Positions 34,457-42,976 of a DNA stretch of 64,000 bases are shown piece by piece. Position 1 is the first letter of the stretch. Each line of letters starts with the position of its first letter. The notes beneath the pieces are model-generated. The model saw only the letters and a program-made list of their open reading frames with translations. It was not told the origin of the DNA and did no database searches. Origin of the DNA: Oscillospiraceae bacterium (GTDB taxonomy: Bacteria > Bacillota > Clostridia > Oscillospirales > Oscillospiraceae); assembly GCA_902790375.1 (NCBI GenBank), contig CADARY010000001.1:54260-118259 (forward strand), in the 5' to 3' direction. Both the position numbers and the translations under genes were made by a program.

Positions 34457-36436
34457 TCATTTGATTCTGAAGGTATTTGCAAGCAGAGCCGTGCTGAGGA
34501 GGAAGCCCAGAAGCTCTGCCGCAAGGGGTGAAATCACACCGAAAACGCCGAGGATCACAAGCAGGGCGCATCCGCCCGCGCCGGCGGCAAAGTTTTCAAG
34601 CCCGGCGCGGTAAACAAGCCGCGAAACCGTCAGGAGTCTTGTGATCTTGAAAATGTCCCGGTCCATAACCATCACATCGGCAGACGCGAGCGCGCTGTCC
34701 GAGCCGAGCGAACCCATCGCAATGCCCGTATCCGCATGGGACATGATCTTTCCGCTGTTCTCTCCGTCACCCACAAACACGATCGTGGAGTGGGTCCCCT
34801 TGTTCTTCATCAGATAGTTGACGGCTTTCACCTTATCCTCAGGCTTGAGCTCGGCACGAAGCATATCGAAGTTCAGGCGGGAGGCGATCGGTCTTGCCAC
34901 TGAAATCACATCCCCCGTCAGGAGGACAAGCTTTTTAATGCCGTTTACGCGCAGTGTCTCCAGGGCGTCAAAAGCGCGGCGCCGCACCTTGTCCGTCACC
35001 ATGATATAACCGCAATACCGCGTATCCACAGATACATGGATGGCTGTCCCCGGGTGGGACGGAATGTTGTACTTGATCCCATACTCCTCAAGCAGGGCGG
35101 CGTTACCAATCAGGATGCGGCGTCCGCCCACGATCGCGCTGATGCCTCTGCCGGGGATCTCATAAAGCTTCGTTGCCTTTGCCACGCGCTCATCCAGTTT
35201 GCCGGCAGCCTCCCGGATGGCCGCTGCGATCGGGTGCCGCGAAAAGCTTTCTCCCGCTGCCGCAATCGTCAAAAGCTGCTTCTCGCTCATCTTCACAGGA
35301 TAGACGTCCGTTACGGTATAGCGGCCCTCTGTGATCGTACCGGTTTTATCAAAAATCATCGTTTCAGCGCGCGCAATCGATTCCAGGCAGTCCTTTCCTT
35401 TCGAGAACACGCCGAGGGCTTCCATGACAGACAGGGCCCTGCTGTACAGCAGCGAAATGGAAAAGCTGTGCGTCAGCATGCATGCCGCAATGAGCGCCAC
35501 CGCAGCGCGCCGTCCATGGTAAAGCCACTCTCCCCGGAAAAGCGGCAGGAGAAGCCCCACAAGGAGGGCAAGGCCAAGCATAGCGGGGATCAGTATACGC
35601 TGGCAGCGCTCAGCCGCTCTCTCCTGCTCAGGCGGAAAGTCCGCAGCAGCTTCGGCGACCTTGACGATTCTCTTTGCTGTTGACTGCTCATAGGGCCGCG
35701 ATACTCTCATCCGGATATCGCTTGTCAAATTCCGACAGCCGGAATAGACCTTGTAGCCGACATTGACAGCCCACGGAGAGCGCTGCCCCGAAACAGCAGC
35801 AGTATCAATGGTTGTGATACCATCCACAATCACGCCGTCCAGGGGGATCCTCTCTCCGGCGGGCACCAGCAGGATATCTCCGGGATTTACGGCGGCCGGG
35901 TCAACACGCTCGTTTCCCTCTTCCGTTACAAGGATGGCATATTGAGGGAGGATCTCGGCGGTCTTCGCGCGCTCTCCGGCGCTTTGTTCTGACAGCCGCC
36001 TCTCCATGTATGCCGCAGCATAGGCGAGGATAAGCAGCAGGACGGATTCCGTATAAAGCTTTGTTGCAAACAGCAGCACAGCGGCAGCGCAGCACAGAAG
36101 CGGGCGGTTAAGATACTCTCCGGAGCGGATTTTCTCATACGCTGCGGCTGCATGCTCTGTGATGGCCAGCAGCGCGGGAATCGCATAGGCCGCGGGCACC
36201 ATCCAGCCATCAATGGGAAGAAAACGGATAACGACCAGCAGCAGTGCTGAAACGACGTAGAAAAGCCAGGGGTGCCGTCCCATCGTCGGTACCTTCCTGC
36301 TCGGGCGAGCGGACGCCCTCTTTTCAGGCGCTTCCCTGACCGCCTTGGCCAATGGCTTCAGTCCGTTTATGACAGGCGTTATTCTATTTATGAAATTCAG
36401 CTCGTGCTTTTGCTTCGGCGCGAGATGCTTTCCCAT
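34457..36436 (-). CDS. P1B-type ATPase homologue with degenerate catalytic motifs
   Basis: A 659-residue protein with the layout of a heavy-metal P-type ATPase but no N-terminal metal-binding domain. It has about seven to eight membrane segments, phosphorylation motif DKTGT at 363-367, TGD at 507-509, HP at 401-402 and KPEDK at 531-535. Three hallmark motifs are changed. The actuator TGE is SGQ (216-218). The membrane CPC is CML (319-321), and the hinge GDGxND is GDGENS (556-561). It may still be phosphorylated, but metal transport and normal dephosphorylation look impaired. It has its own promoter and precedes the HAD gene. Confidence 0.85.
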   Translation of the reverse strand: MGKHLAPKQKHELNFINRITPVINGLKPLAKAVREAPEKRASARPSRKVPTMGRHPWLFYVVSALLLVVIRFLPIDGWMVPAAYAIPALLAITEHAAAAYEKIRSGEYLNRPLLCCAAAVLLFATKLYTESVLLLILAYAAAYMERRLSEQSAGERAKTAEILPQYAILVTEEGNERVDPAAVNPGDILLVPAGERIPLDGVIVDGITTIDTAAVSGQRSPWAVNVGYKVYSGCRNLTSDIRMRVSRPYEQSTAKRIVKVAEAAADFPPEQERAAERCQRILIPAMLGLALLVGLLLPLFRGEWLYHGRRAAVALIAACMLTHSFSISLLYSRALSVMEALGVFSKGKDCLESIARAETMIFDKTGTITEGRYTVTDVYPVKMSEKQLLTIAAAGESFSRHPIAAAIREAAGKLDERVAKATKLYEIPGRGISAIVGGRRILIGNAALLEEYGIKYNIPSHPGTAIHVSVDTRYCGYIMVTDKVRRRAFDALETLRVNGIKKLVLLTGDVISVARPIASRLNFDMLRAELKPEDKVKAVNYLMKNKGTHSTIVFVGDGENSGKIMSHADTGIAMGSLGSDSALASADVMVMDRDIFKITRLLTVSRLVYRAGLENFAAGAGGCALLVILGVFGVISPLAAELLGFLLSTALLANTFRIK

Positions 36437-36482
36437 ACAGTATCACCTTAAGACATTTTCGGGCATATTCCTACATCATGTT

Positions 36483-36512
36483 ATAATACATCTTTCAGTC
36501 AGCTTCTGTCAA
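36483..36512 (-). promoter_or_regulatory. Sigma-A promoter of the P-type ATPase gene
   Basis: TTGACA (36512-36507) and TATTAT (36488-36483) on minus with an 18-base spacer, about 47 bases before the ATG. The boxes are strong for a protein that looks catalytically eroded, so the gene is probably expressed. Confidence 0.75.
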
Positions 36513-36561
36513 TAAATAATCTGCTTGATATGCACATTTCCAGAAAAATTCTGCCTCCAAA

Positions 36562-36606
36562 ACAGCAAAACCCGGAAGCTTCCGGCATAATCCGTGTGCT
36601 TCCGGG
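36562..36606 (-). terminator. Terminator after the MacB-like ABC gene
   Basis: CCCGGAAGC and GCTTCCGGG pair over nine bases around an 18-base loop that contains a nested GCCGGAAGCTTCCGGC dyad, then TTTTGCTGTTTT on minus. It lies 17 bases after the stop codon. Confidence 0.8.
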
Positions 36607-36623
36607 CCGCAGGATGAGAATCC

Positions 36624-39554
36624 TTATTCGTTTCGCAGCGCCTCGACCGGGTCCTTCTTCGCCGCAAGTCCCGATGGGATCAGGCCTGCGATAAAGGTGA
36701 GCATGACGCTGACCGCGACTAAGCCGACAGCGCCGACCAGGGGAAGGCTGGAATTCATATTTTGGATCCCTGTCAGATCGTGGATGACGATATTGATCGG
36801 AATGTTCAGCAAAAGGGTCAATCCGATACCGATCAAGCCAGCGAACAAACCGATGATAAAGGTTTCCGCGTTGAAAACACGGGACACATCGCGCTTGGAT
36901 GCGCCGATGGCGCGCAAAATGCCAATTTCCTTGGTACGCTCCAGCACGCTGATATAGGTGATAATGCCGATCATGATGGAGGAGACGACCAGGGAGATCG
37001 CCACAAATGCGATCAGCACATAGCTGATAACATTGATGATGGTGGAGACAGACTTCATCAGCAGCGCCACAATGTCGGTGTATTCGATCTGATCCTCCTC
37101 GGGGACCTTTTCGTTATACGCTGTGATTTCATTGGCAATGGCATCCTTGTCCTCGAAGGAGGAAGCATAGATATTAATCATGCTCGGGCTTTCAAGATCA
37201 ACATATCCGAGGGTCTTGAGGTTTTTGCGCAGCGTACTGTCGGAATAGGTCGGCGGCATGGCATTGTCATACAGCCATACGTAATCGTCCTCCTCCAGGG
37301 ACAGCAGCGAAAAATCCCTTGCCAGTGATTCATCCGAAAGATATGCGTACATGTTTCGCATCTGAACGGCATACTGCTCCTTGACGGTTTGGGTGAGCAT
37401 GTTTCGGATGTAGTCCATCAGGGTATCGTCGTCCATTTCCTTGAGGAAAGAGGCGTAGCCCGGGTAGAACTGGAGCACCATATCCTCAACATCCTTGCGG
37501 GTCAGGTCCTTCATCTGCTCATCAAGCTGCTCTTCAATATAGGAGTCCTCAGGAACTGTCATATACTCCACATAAAGCTTGGCAAGCTTTTCGTTGTCCG
37601 CATTGTTGATGTAGTCCTTTGCCGCCTCGATCTTGCGGAGCTTGGTCATGGCCTCGTCATTCTCCTCAAGGAAGGGCAGCCCGTTGAGCACATCAATCTC
37701 AGGGTTTGCAAGCTGTTTTGCCACCAGCGGCTTCTTTTCCGCCTCGCCGACCACATATTCCACGAGACTGTGTGTAAAGCCCACCGTGCCGCTGTTGATC
37801 ATACCGGTGAGCGCCTCGTCCGTCTGACGGGCTATTCCGACGATCCGGATGGGCAGGCCGTTCGTAAAGAGCGTACGCAGGCCAATGTCCTCATCCGCAA
37901 CATTCGTGTAGACATTCTCCTCCTCATCGTAACGGTATTCATCCGTCGGGAAGATATATCTCAGGTTCAGAGCGCAGATTTCTTCATAGGACCATTTCTC
38001 CAGCTCGGTTTTAAGATTCTCCTGATTGATGAAGCTCTCCATATCCTCAGACAGGTTCGCGCTGGATTTCAGACCCAGTGCATAGAGCGTCAGGTCCGAT
38101 ACATTGTTGTTTTTGTCGATGAACAGAACGACCTCATCATAGCGCTCCGGCCACTTGCCGTAGATTATACCGTATTGCTGCTTGAGCAGCGGGCTTACCG
38201 CTTCGCCGTTGTCGCCGGGCAGCATCTCCTGCCAGGCATTCATCATGTTGTACGCCTGCCCGAAGGTGGAAAAATAGGTGCTGTAATCGCCGCCGAAGGT
38301 GGCGCTCATGGCTCGCTGGAACAGCTCCGTGACATCGGTTTTTACGATGACGCCGTCGCAGTCCTCCGCAAAGATGTTCATGTCCAGGTCATAGGAGTAT
38401 TGGATGGAGCTGATGTGCGTAGAAATGTTGGAAGAATCGCTCTCAATGTATTGCTTAAAGGATTTGAGATTGTTTTTCTGTGTCTCCGCCGAAACCATGG
38501 AGTTCATCATATCATAGAGAACCGTGCTGGAATAGACCGCGTCTCGCTCGTGCTGGTTTTCCTCCGCCTCTGCCTGAACGCCCATAAGGGATGTCATCAT
38601 GCTTGTCATATCCACACTCTCTGCCTGGATCGTGATCGGGTAGCTGGACAAGGTATCTTCCTGAACCTTGTCAATATAATTCTGAATGCCGTTCGAGAGC
38701 GACATAATAAGCGCAATGCCGATAATGCCGATGCTGCCGGCAAAAGCGGTCAGGATCGTGCGGGCTTTTTTTGTCAGCAGATTGTTTGTGGAAAGCGACA
38801 GCGCCGTCAGAAAGCTCATGGAGGTTCTGTCCCTGCGCGCCGTTCGGACAGATTCTGCCGTATCGCCTGTACCGGAATCATAGGGATTGCTGTCGTCCGT
38901 TATGGCGCCATCCTTGAGCCGTATGATCCGGCTTGCATAGTCCAGAGCCAGCTCAGGGTTATGAGTGACCATAATGATGAGCTTATCCCGGGAAATCTCC
39001 TTCAACAGGTCCATGATCTGTACGGAGGTTTCCGTATCAAGGGCGCCGGTCGGTTCATCCGCCAGCAGAATATCGGGATTATTGACAAGAGCGCGCGCGA
39101 TGGCAACACGCTGCATCTGGCCGCCGGACATCTGGCTGGGCTTTTTGGTCAGCTGGTCTCCGAGCCCGACCTTGGCAAGGGCCTCACTCGCCCGCTGCCG
39201 TCTCTCGGACGGGCCGACGCCGGACAAGGTCAGCGCCAGTTCAACATTCGCCAGCACGGTCTGGTGCGGTATCAGGTTGTAGGACTGAAAAACAAAGCCG
39301 ATGGAGTGGTTGCGGTAGGCGTCCCAGTCGGCATCCGTAAAGCGTTTGGTTGATTTGTTGTTGATGATGAGATCGCCGGAGGTATAGTGATCAAGCCCGC
39401 CGATGATATTCAAAAGCGTAGTCTTGCCGCAGCCGGAATGACCAAGAATGGCAACAAACTCGTTCTCTCTGAACTCCAGATCGATTCCTTTGAGCGCGTG
39501 TACGACGGTATCGCCGACTTCGTAATCCTTCCTGATCTGACTGAGTTTAAGCAT
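36624..39554 (-). CDS. Single-chain MacB/FtsX-type ABC transporter (ATPase fused to permease)
   Basis: A 976-residue fusion. Residues 1-235 are an ABC ATPase of the LolD/MacB class with Walker [10 protein letters not shown] (38-46), FQSYNL, signature MSGGQMQR (142-149) and Walker B ILLADEP (162-168). A membrane segment follows near 262-285, then a large outer-face domain of roughly 550 residues rich in acidic residues. Three C-terminal membrane segments make the FtsX domain (from about 850, with [22 protein letters not shown], cited as [12 protein letters not shown]). MacB-like proteins in Gram-positives act in peptide or lipid extrusion or mechanotransmission. The substrate is unknown. No partner genes are adjacent. 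Confidence 0.9.
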   Translation of the reverse strand: MLKLSQIRKDYEVGDTVVHALKGIDLEFRENEFVAILGHSGCGKTTLLNIIGGLDHYTSGDLIINNKSTKRFTDADWDAYRNHSIGFVFQSYNLIPHQTVLANVELALTLSGVGPSERRQRASEALAKVGLGDQLTKKPSQMSGGQMQRVAIARALVNNPDILLADEPTGALDTETSVQIMDLLKEISRDKLIIMVTHNPELALDYASRIIRLKDGAITDDSNPYDSGTGDTAESVRTARRDRTSMSFLTALSLSTNNLLTKKARTILTAFAGSIGIIGIALIMSLSNGIQNYIDKVQEDTLSSYPITIQAESVDMTSMMTSLMGVQAEAEENQHERDAVYSSTVLYDMMNSMVSAETQKNNLKSFKQYIESDSSNISTHISSIQYSYDLDMNIFAEDCDGVIVKTDVTELFQRAMSATFGGDYSTYFSTFGQAYNMMNAWQEMLPGDNGEAVSPLLKQQYGIIYGKWPERYDEVVLFIDKNNNVSDLTLYALGLKSSANLSEDMESFINQENLKTELEKWSYEEICALNLRYIFPTDEYRYDEEENVYTNVADEDIGLRTLFTNGLPIRIVGIARQTDEALTGMINSGTVGFTHSLVEYVVGEAEKKPLVAKQLANPEIDVLNGLPFLEENDEAMTKLRKIEAAKDYINNADNEKLAKLYVEYMTVPEDSYIEEQLDEQMKDLTRKDVEDMVLQFYPGYASFLKEMDDDTLMDYIRNMLTQTVKEQYAVQMRNMYAYLSDESLARDFSLLSLEEDDYVWLYDNAMPPTYSDSTLRKNLKTLGYVDLESPSMINIYASSFEDKDAIANEITAYNEKVPEEDQIEYTDIVALLMKSVSTIINVISYVLIAFVAISLVVSSIMIGIITYISVLERTKEIGILRAIGASKRDVSRVFNAETFIIGLFAGLIGIGLTLLLNIPINIVIHDLTGIQNMNSSLPLVGAVGLVAVSVMLTFIAGLIPSGLAAKKDPVEALRNE

Positions 39555-39582
39555 AGAGTCTCCCTTTCGCGTGAAGTGCATA

Positions 39583-39611
39583 TTGACATTACATGCTTTA
39601 TGCTGTAAAAT
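39583..39611 (+). promoter_or_regulatory. Sigma-A promoter of tRNA-Arg
   Basis: TTGACA (39583-39588) and TAAAAT (39606-39611) with a 17-base spacer, about 17 bases before the tRNA. It lies in the 73-base gap that must also hold the divergent promoter of the ABC gene. Confidence 0.8.
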
Positions 39612-39627
39612 AGTTAAGCTTTAATTA

Positions 39628-39704
39628 GCCCACGTAGCTCAGCAGGATAGAGCGGCCGCCTCCTAAGCGGCAGGCCAGAGGTTCGAATCCTCCCGTGGGT
39701 GCCA
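39628..39704 (+). tRNA. tRNA-Arg (anticodon CCU)
   Basis: A complete 77-base cloverleaf with encoded CCA. The acceptor stem GCCCACG/CGTGGGT (first pair G-U), D arm GCTCAGCAGGATAGAGC, anticodon stem GCCGC/GCGGC around CTCCTAA giving anticodon CCU, and T loop GTTCGAATCC are all present. It reads the AGG codon. It stands alone with its own promoter and terminator. Confidence 0.95.
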
Positions 39705-39706
39705 GG

Positions 39707-39735
39707 GAAGTCGGCGGATGCCGGCTTCTTTTTTT
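39707..39735 (+). terminator. Terminator of tRNA-Arg
   Basis: GAAGTCGGC-ggat-GCCGGCTTC, nine pairs including one G-U, followed by seven T residues, two bases after the CCA end. Confidence 0.9.
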
Positions 39736-40084
39736 CTTCACAATTGATGATAATATAGCACAAAACCCCGCGATTGGATAGTGGCAGAAATCAATTTATC
39801 AGTTTATTCATAATGAACCGTCCCGGCAGATGTTTTGCTACGTTTCTGTCCAAATCCGGGGGCGCTTTCTTCCATAGAACCCTGCTGCAATAATCTTGAC
39901 AGAATTATTGATCTTCTCTTGGGCAACACCGCACAATCCGCCTTCGGCATCTCCTGGAAAATTTGTGCCCTGATTTCGTCACTTTTTCTTGAGGTACACA
40001 ATACGATTCGCTTCGCAAAAAGTGCCTTTATCAGAACCCAAATTTTCTCAGGATCTGCTCTTGCCGAATTATGCGGTATTGCCC
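39736..40084. other. Gene-free stretch before the CNBD pair
   Basis: About 350 bases with no supported gene. A plus frame from a TTG at 39835 and a minus frame antisense to the CNBD genes are both open, but neither has a ribosome site or recognisable family features. The stretch ends at the CNBD promoter. It is more AT-rich than its surroundings by eye and could be a decayed gene or an acquisition scar. Confidence 0.5.
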
Positions 40085-40113
40085 TTGTTTTTTTCTTATT
40101 CATTGTGTATAAT
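40085..40113 (+). promoter_or_regulatory. Sigma-A promoter of the CNBD pair
   Basis: TTGTTT (40085-40090) and TATAAT (40108-40113) with a 17-base spacer. The leader is about 47 bases and contains AGGAGG nine bases before the first ATG. Confidence 0.8.
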
Positions 40114-40166
40114 CTTACCAGATTTAATCCTGCAAATTTGACATATTTATACAGGAGGTCGATACT

Positions 40167-40643
40167 ATGGATGTTAAATCCTATCCGCGCGGCGCAATAG
40201 TCTTCCGTCAGGGAGATGCTGGCGAATGCATGTACGAGATTCAAAATGGGTCTGTCGGGATCTATTATGACTATAAAGGACCCCATGAAAAAAAGATCGC
40301 CCACCTTGCATCCGCCGACGTCTTTGGCGAGATGGGGCTTTTGGATCAGGCTCCCCGCTCGGCCACGGCAGTTGTTCTGGAGGATGATACGGTTCTGACG
40401 ATTGTGACAGAGCAGGACTTCCTCTCTTATTTTGAACAGAACCCGGTCAAGGTCCTGCAGCTGATGCAGCAAATGTGCATTCGGCTTCGCAACACGACCA
40501 CCGATTATCTGGATGCCTGCCGAACGGTGTACGAGACGGCCGAGGCGGAAAAGACCGGGAAAAAGAAGAGTGCAACGCTGATGGACAAGATCAAAAAGCT
40601 GTGCGATTTTTACAGCGGCTTTAACTTCTATGGCGAAGTCTGA
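40167..40643 (+). CDS. Cyclic-nucleotide-binding-domain protein without HTH (first of pair)
   Basis: A 158-residue protein made of one Crp-type beta-roll (residues ~1-100) and a helical tail. The phosphate-binding cassette is well kept, with FGEMGLL at 53-59 and PRSATAV at 63-69, including the Glu and Arg that hold the ribose and phosphate in cNMP-binding members. There is no helix-turn-helix domain, so direct transcription control is unlikely. The tail (LRNTTTDYLDACRTVYE) is shared with the next gene, implying a conserved partner-binding helix. Ligand unknown. Confidence 0.85.
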   Translation: MDVKSYPRGAIVFRQGDAGECMYEIQNGSVGIYYDYKGPHEKKIAHLASADVFGEMGLLDQAPRSATAVVLEDDTVLTIVTEQDFLSYFEQNPVKVLQLMQQMCIRLRNTTTDYLDACRTVYETAEAEKTGKKKSATLMDKIKKLCDFYSGFNFYGEV

Positions 40644-40661
40644 CGGAAAGGAGCAGCACTG

Positions 40662-41129
40662 ATGAAAAAATTGACCTTTGAAAAAAACCAGATTGTTTTC
40701 AGGCAGGGGTCCTTTGATACCAGTATGTACTGTGTCAATCGCGGTCTGATCGGAGTTTTCGTCAACTATGAGACGGAAAAGCAGAAAAAGATCACCGAGT
40801 TTGAAAAGGACCAGCTCTTTGGAGAAATCGGCCTGATCGGCTGCCTGCCGAGAACCGCAACCGCCGTTGCTCTGGAGGATGGAACGGAGCTGTTCGAGAT
40901 CCGCGAAGAAGATTTGAATGTGTATTTTAAGGATAAGCCGGAACAGCTTCTGCTCCTGATGAAGCAGCTCAGTCACCGCATTCGTGAGACCACCCAGAAA
41001 TATATGGATGTCTGCAAGACGATCTACGAAAACGATCAGGAACAGCGGAGAGGCGACCCCAGGAGCGCATGGATCGCGGAGCATATGGATCTGTACTGTG
41101 AAGAGTATGCCAACAGCGAACTGCGTTAA
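40662..41129 (+). CDS. Cyclic-nucleotide-binding-domain protein without HTH (second of pair)
   Basis: A 155-residue paralogue of the preceding protein, starting 18 bases after it behind GGAAAGGAG. The cassette FGEIGLI (53-59) and PRTATAV (63-69) is conserved at identical positions. The tail IRETTQKYMDVCKTIYEND mirrors the first protein, then diverges into a charged end rich in Glu and Arg. Identical spacing suggests tandem duplication, possibly forming a heterodimer. No effector domain is fused, so the pair probably acts on another protein. Confidence 0.85.
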   Translation: MKKLTFEKNQIVFRQGSFDTSMYCVNRGLIGVFVNYETEKQKKITEFEKDQLFGEIGLIGCLPRTATAVALEDGTELFEIREEDLNVYFKDKPEQLLLLMKQLSHRIRETTQKYMDVCKTIYENDQEQRRGDPRSAWIAEHMDLYCEEYANSELR

Positions 41130-41232
41130 ACAAATCGAAGTGTGCGGATTGGCGAGCAGATTTTTCGCCGGATGAAGGCGAAAAACCGCAGGAATATTTT
41201 GTGTATTGCAAGGTTTTGAGACAAGCCTTCAT

Positions 41233-41287
41233 ATAAAACCAGTGCAGGAGCACAGTCGAAACGACTGTGCTCCTGCACTGGTTTTAT
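41233..41287. terminator. 26-bp perfect inverted repeat, probable bidirectional terminator
   Basis: Two perfect 26-base arms around an AAA loop, bounded by ATAAAACC and GGTTTTAT. It lies about 100 bases after the second CNBD gene and 70 bases past the end of the converging SPOCS-LysM gene. The arms have T-rich ends in both directions, so it can terminate both genes, but the stem is much longer than normal for a terminator. Confidence 0.7.
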
Positions 41288-41356
41288 GCGCATCCTCTGT
41301 CAAAGCCTCCCGGAGCCCGCATGTGACGGGCCGGGAACGGTCTGCAGTGTTTGAGA

Positions 41357-42850
41357 TCAGATACATTTGGGAATGAGAAGCATTTGCTTTGTCTGATCTG
41401 CGTTCTCGTTCATCTCGAGGATCTTTTCCTCGCTGGAATGATATTTCTTTGCCAGCGACCAGAGGCTCTCTCCCTGTGCCCTTACCAGCGTCAGTGTGGG
41501 TATAGACTCCTGCATATAGCTGCTTCCTTCATCCAGGATCACCCCGTCCACCATGCTCACTTCCTTCTTCCCCACCGCCTGACCGCAGATTTCAAGCGTA
41601 ATGGCACAATTTACGGTTTCTCCCTCAGCCTTTGCGCTTACATTGGCTGCCCGAACACGCCGGATCCGAAACTCGCCGCTGTCGAGCTCCTGCGTCAGCG
41701 TGATCGTTCTTCGCCCTGAGCTCAGCTCGCCTTCTCCGTTTCTTATCAGAAGATCCAGGTTTACCGAGACGCTGAGCTTCCCCGGCTCCGCCGTCATACG
41801 GGAAAGTGACGGGAAAACAGCAAGCAGTTCCCGGCATTCTTCCATCAGCCGCACGCTCTCCTCGGCTTTGAGCTCCAGGGTTTTTTCTTCCCCGATCTGC
41901 CGATACTCCTGTGTCCGATACAGCAGATCGGCAGGCATGAGATTGCTGTATGCATCCGTAATGCAGCGGATCGAATGCTCCTGCGCGCAGATGAGCTGAA
42001 GCACCGCATGCAGCTCCATATCCAACGCCTTGTCTCCGTTTATGGTATCCACCAGATCAAAATACGCCCCCGTGATCTCCGGTCTTACCGAGCACAGGTG
42101 CATGCAATCCGCCCCAACGTCGACGATCTGGGAAAAAGGTGACGAAAAGCTGCTTTCCACGGGGTACTCCCCCGCTTCTGCAAAAGCATGGATTTTGACC
42201 TCGGCGCTGCCTTTTATGATGACTTTTGTGCCGATCATCTGACAGTCTTTCACAAGCAGCTCCGCCTGCGCTGCCGCCAGACCGGTCGGGGCTTCGCCTC
42301 CCGGGAAGCTGAACTGTTCGTTGATGGCCATGCTCTTTTCACAGACGGCATTCGGAAGCGTCAGCGTGTTCTCTTCCACCCGAACGTGAAGACCGTATGT
42401 GCTCTCCGGGAGCATGGACTCGATACGCAGCTTTTCACTGCGATAGCAGCTGAGCTCTCCTTCCACCTCAAAGCCCGCCGATATTTTGCGCGGATTAACA
42501 AGGCGCACATCCGTCCCCTGTACGAAGAGGGCAACCTGCGCCAGCGTTTCAGACTCGGGCGGCTCTGTCTCAAACTCGATGGAAAAAGGCTGTCGTACAG
42601 TCAGAGAGGAGATGCCGTTCTTGCCGTCCCGGATATACAGGATGCAGGCTGCAAGTTCTCCCGTGATAAGGATTCCCCTTGCGCTGAGATCCTTGCTCTT
42701 AAGAAAGACACAGCTCTGCACGGCCGCAATCTTCTCGATGTCCGCATCCGTATCCGGGACAACGCACTCCGCACTCTCCTGTACGCGCTTGGCCTGATGA
42801 TAGTATTCTCTGTAAATCGGGATTTCCCTGCTTTCAAAGCTGATATCCAT
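41357..42850 (-). CDS. SPOCS (DUF3794) and LysM-domain spore morphogenetic protein
   Basis: A 497-residue protein without signal peptide. The middle contains SPOCS/DUF3794-type modules (for example VKIHAFAEAGEYPVESSF, FSQIVDV), mostly beta. The C-terminal ~45 residues are a LysM domain (VRAQGESLWSLAKKYH, ILEMNEN, QMLLIPKC). This architecture occurs in SpoVID-like and related proteins that link the coat base layer to the forespore surface. Start chosen at the ATG with GGAG six bases before it. It is 126 bases downstream of spoVM, whose product anchors the coat base in Bacillus, so a joint coat role is a reasonable inference. Confidence 0.85.
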   Translation of the reverse strand: MDISFESREIPIYREYYHQAKRVQESAECVVPDTDADIEKIAAVQSCVFLKSKDLSARGILITGELAACILYIRDGKNGISSLTVRQPFSIEFETEPPESETLAQVALFVQGTDVRLVNPRKISAGFEVEGELSCYRSEKLRIESMLPESTYGLHVRVEENTLTLPNAVCEKSMAINEQFSFPGGEAPTGLAAAQAELLVKDCQMIGTKVIIKGSAEVKIHAFAEAGEYPVESSFSSPFSQIVDVGADCMHLCSVRPEITGAYFDLVDTINGDKALDMELHAVLQLICAQEHSIRCITDAYSNLMPADLLYRTQEYRQIGEEKTLELKAEESVRLMEECRELLAVFPSLSRMTAEPGKLSVSVNLDLLIRNGEGELSSGRRTITLTQELDSGEFRIRRVRAANVSAKAEGETVNCAITLEICGQAVGKKEVSMVDGVILDEGSSYMQESIPTLTLVRAQGESLWSLAKKYHSSEEKILEMNENADQTKQMLLIPKCI

Positions 42851-42891
42851 GCAATGCTCCATTCTGCCGCTCGAATCTGGATCGCTCACTC

Positions 42892-42918
42892 GATCTCCAT
42901 AAGCGGCAGATGGAGATC
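42892..42918 (-). repeat. Intercistronic hairpin between spoVM and the SPOCS-LysM gene
   Basis: GATCTCCAT and ATGGAGATC pair over nine bases around a nine-base loop. No U-run follows. It could stabilise the short spoVM mRNA or reduce read-through into the downstream gene. Confidence 0.4.
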
Positions 42919-42976
42919 TCCCGAGAGGCGCAGCCGGCGCTCCCGTCTTGTACAGCCTATTCTGTCCCGCTCGGGA

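Noticed and set aside
37389-39353. Long plus-strand frame opposite the MacB-like gene
   Set aside because: Antisense to clear ABC ATPase and permease motifs.
39835-40200. Plus-strand 121-codon frame before the first CNBD gene
   Set aside because: TTG start without ribosome site, no family features, and it overlaps the CNBD promoter and start.
39804-41084. Minus-strand frame across the CNBD genes
   Set aside because: It mirrors two well-supported plus-strand genes with promoters and ribosome sites, and its own start lacks one.
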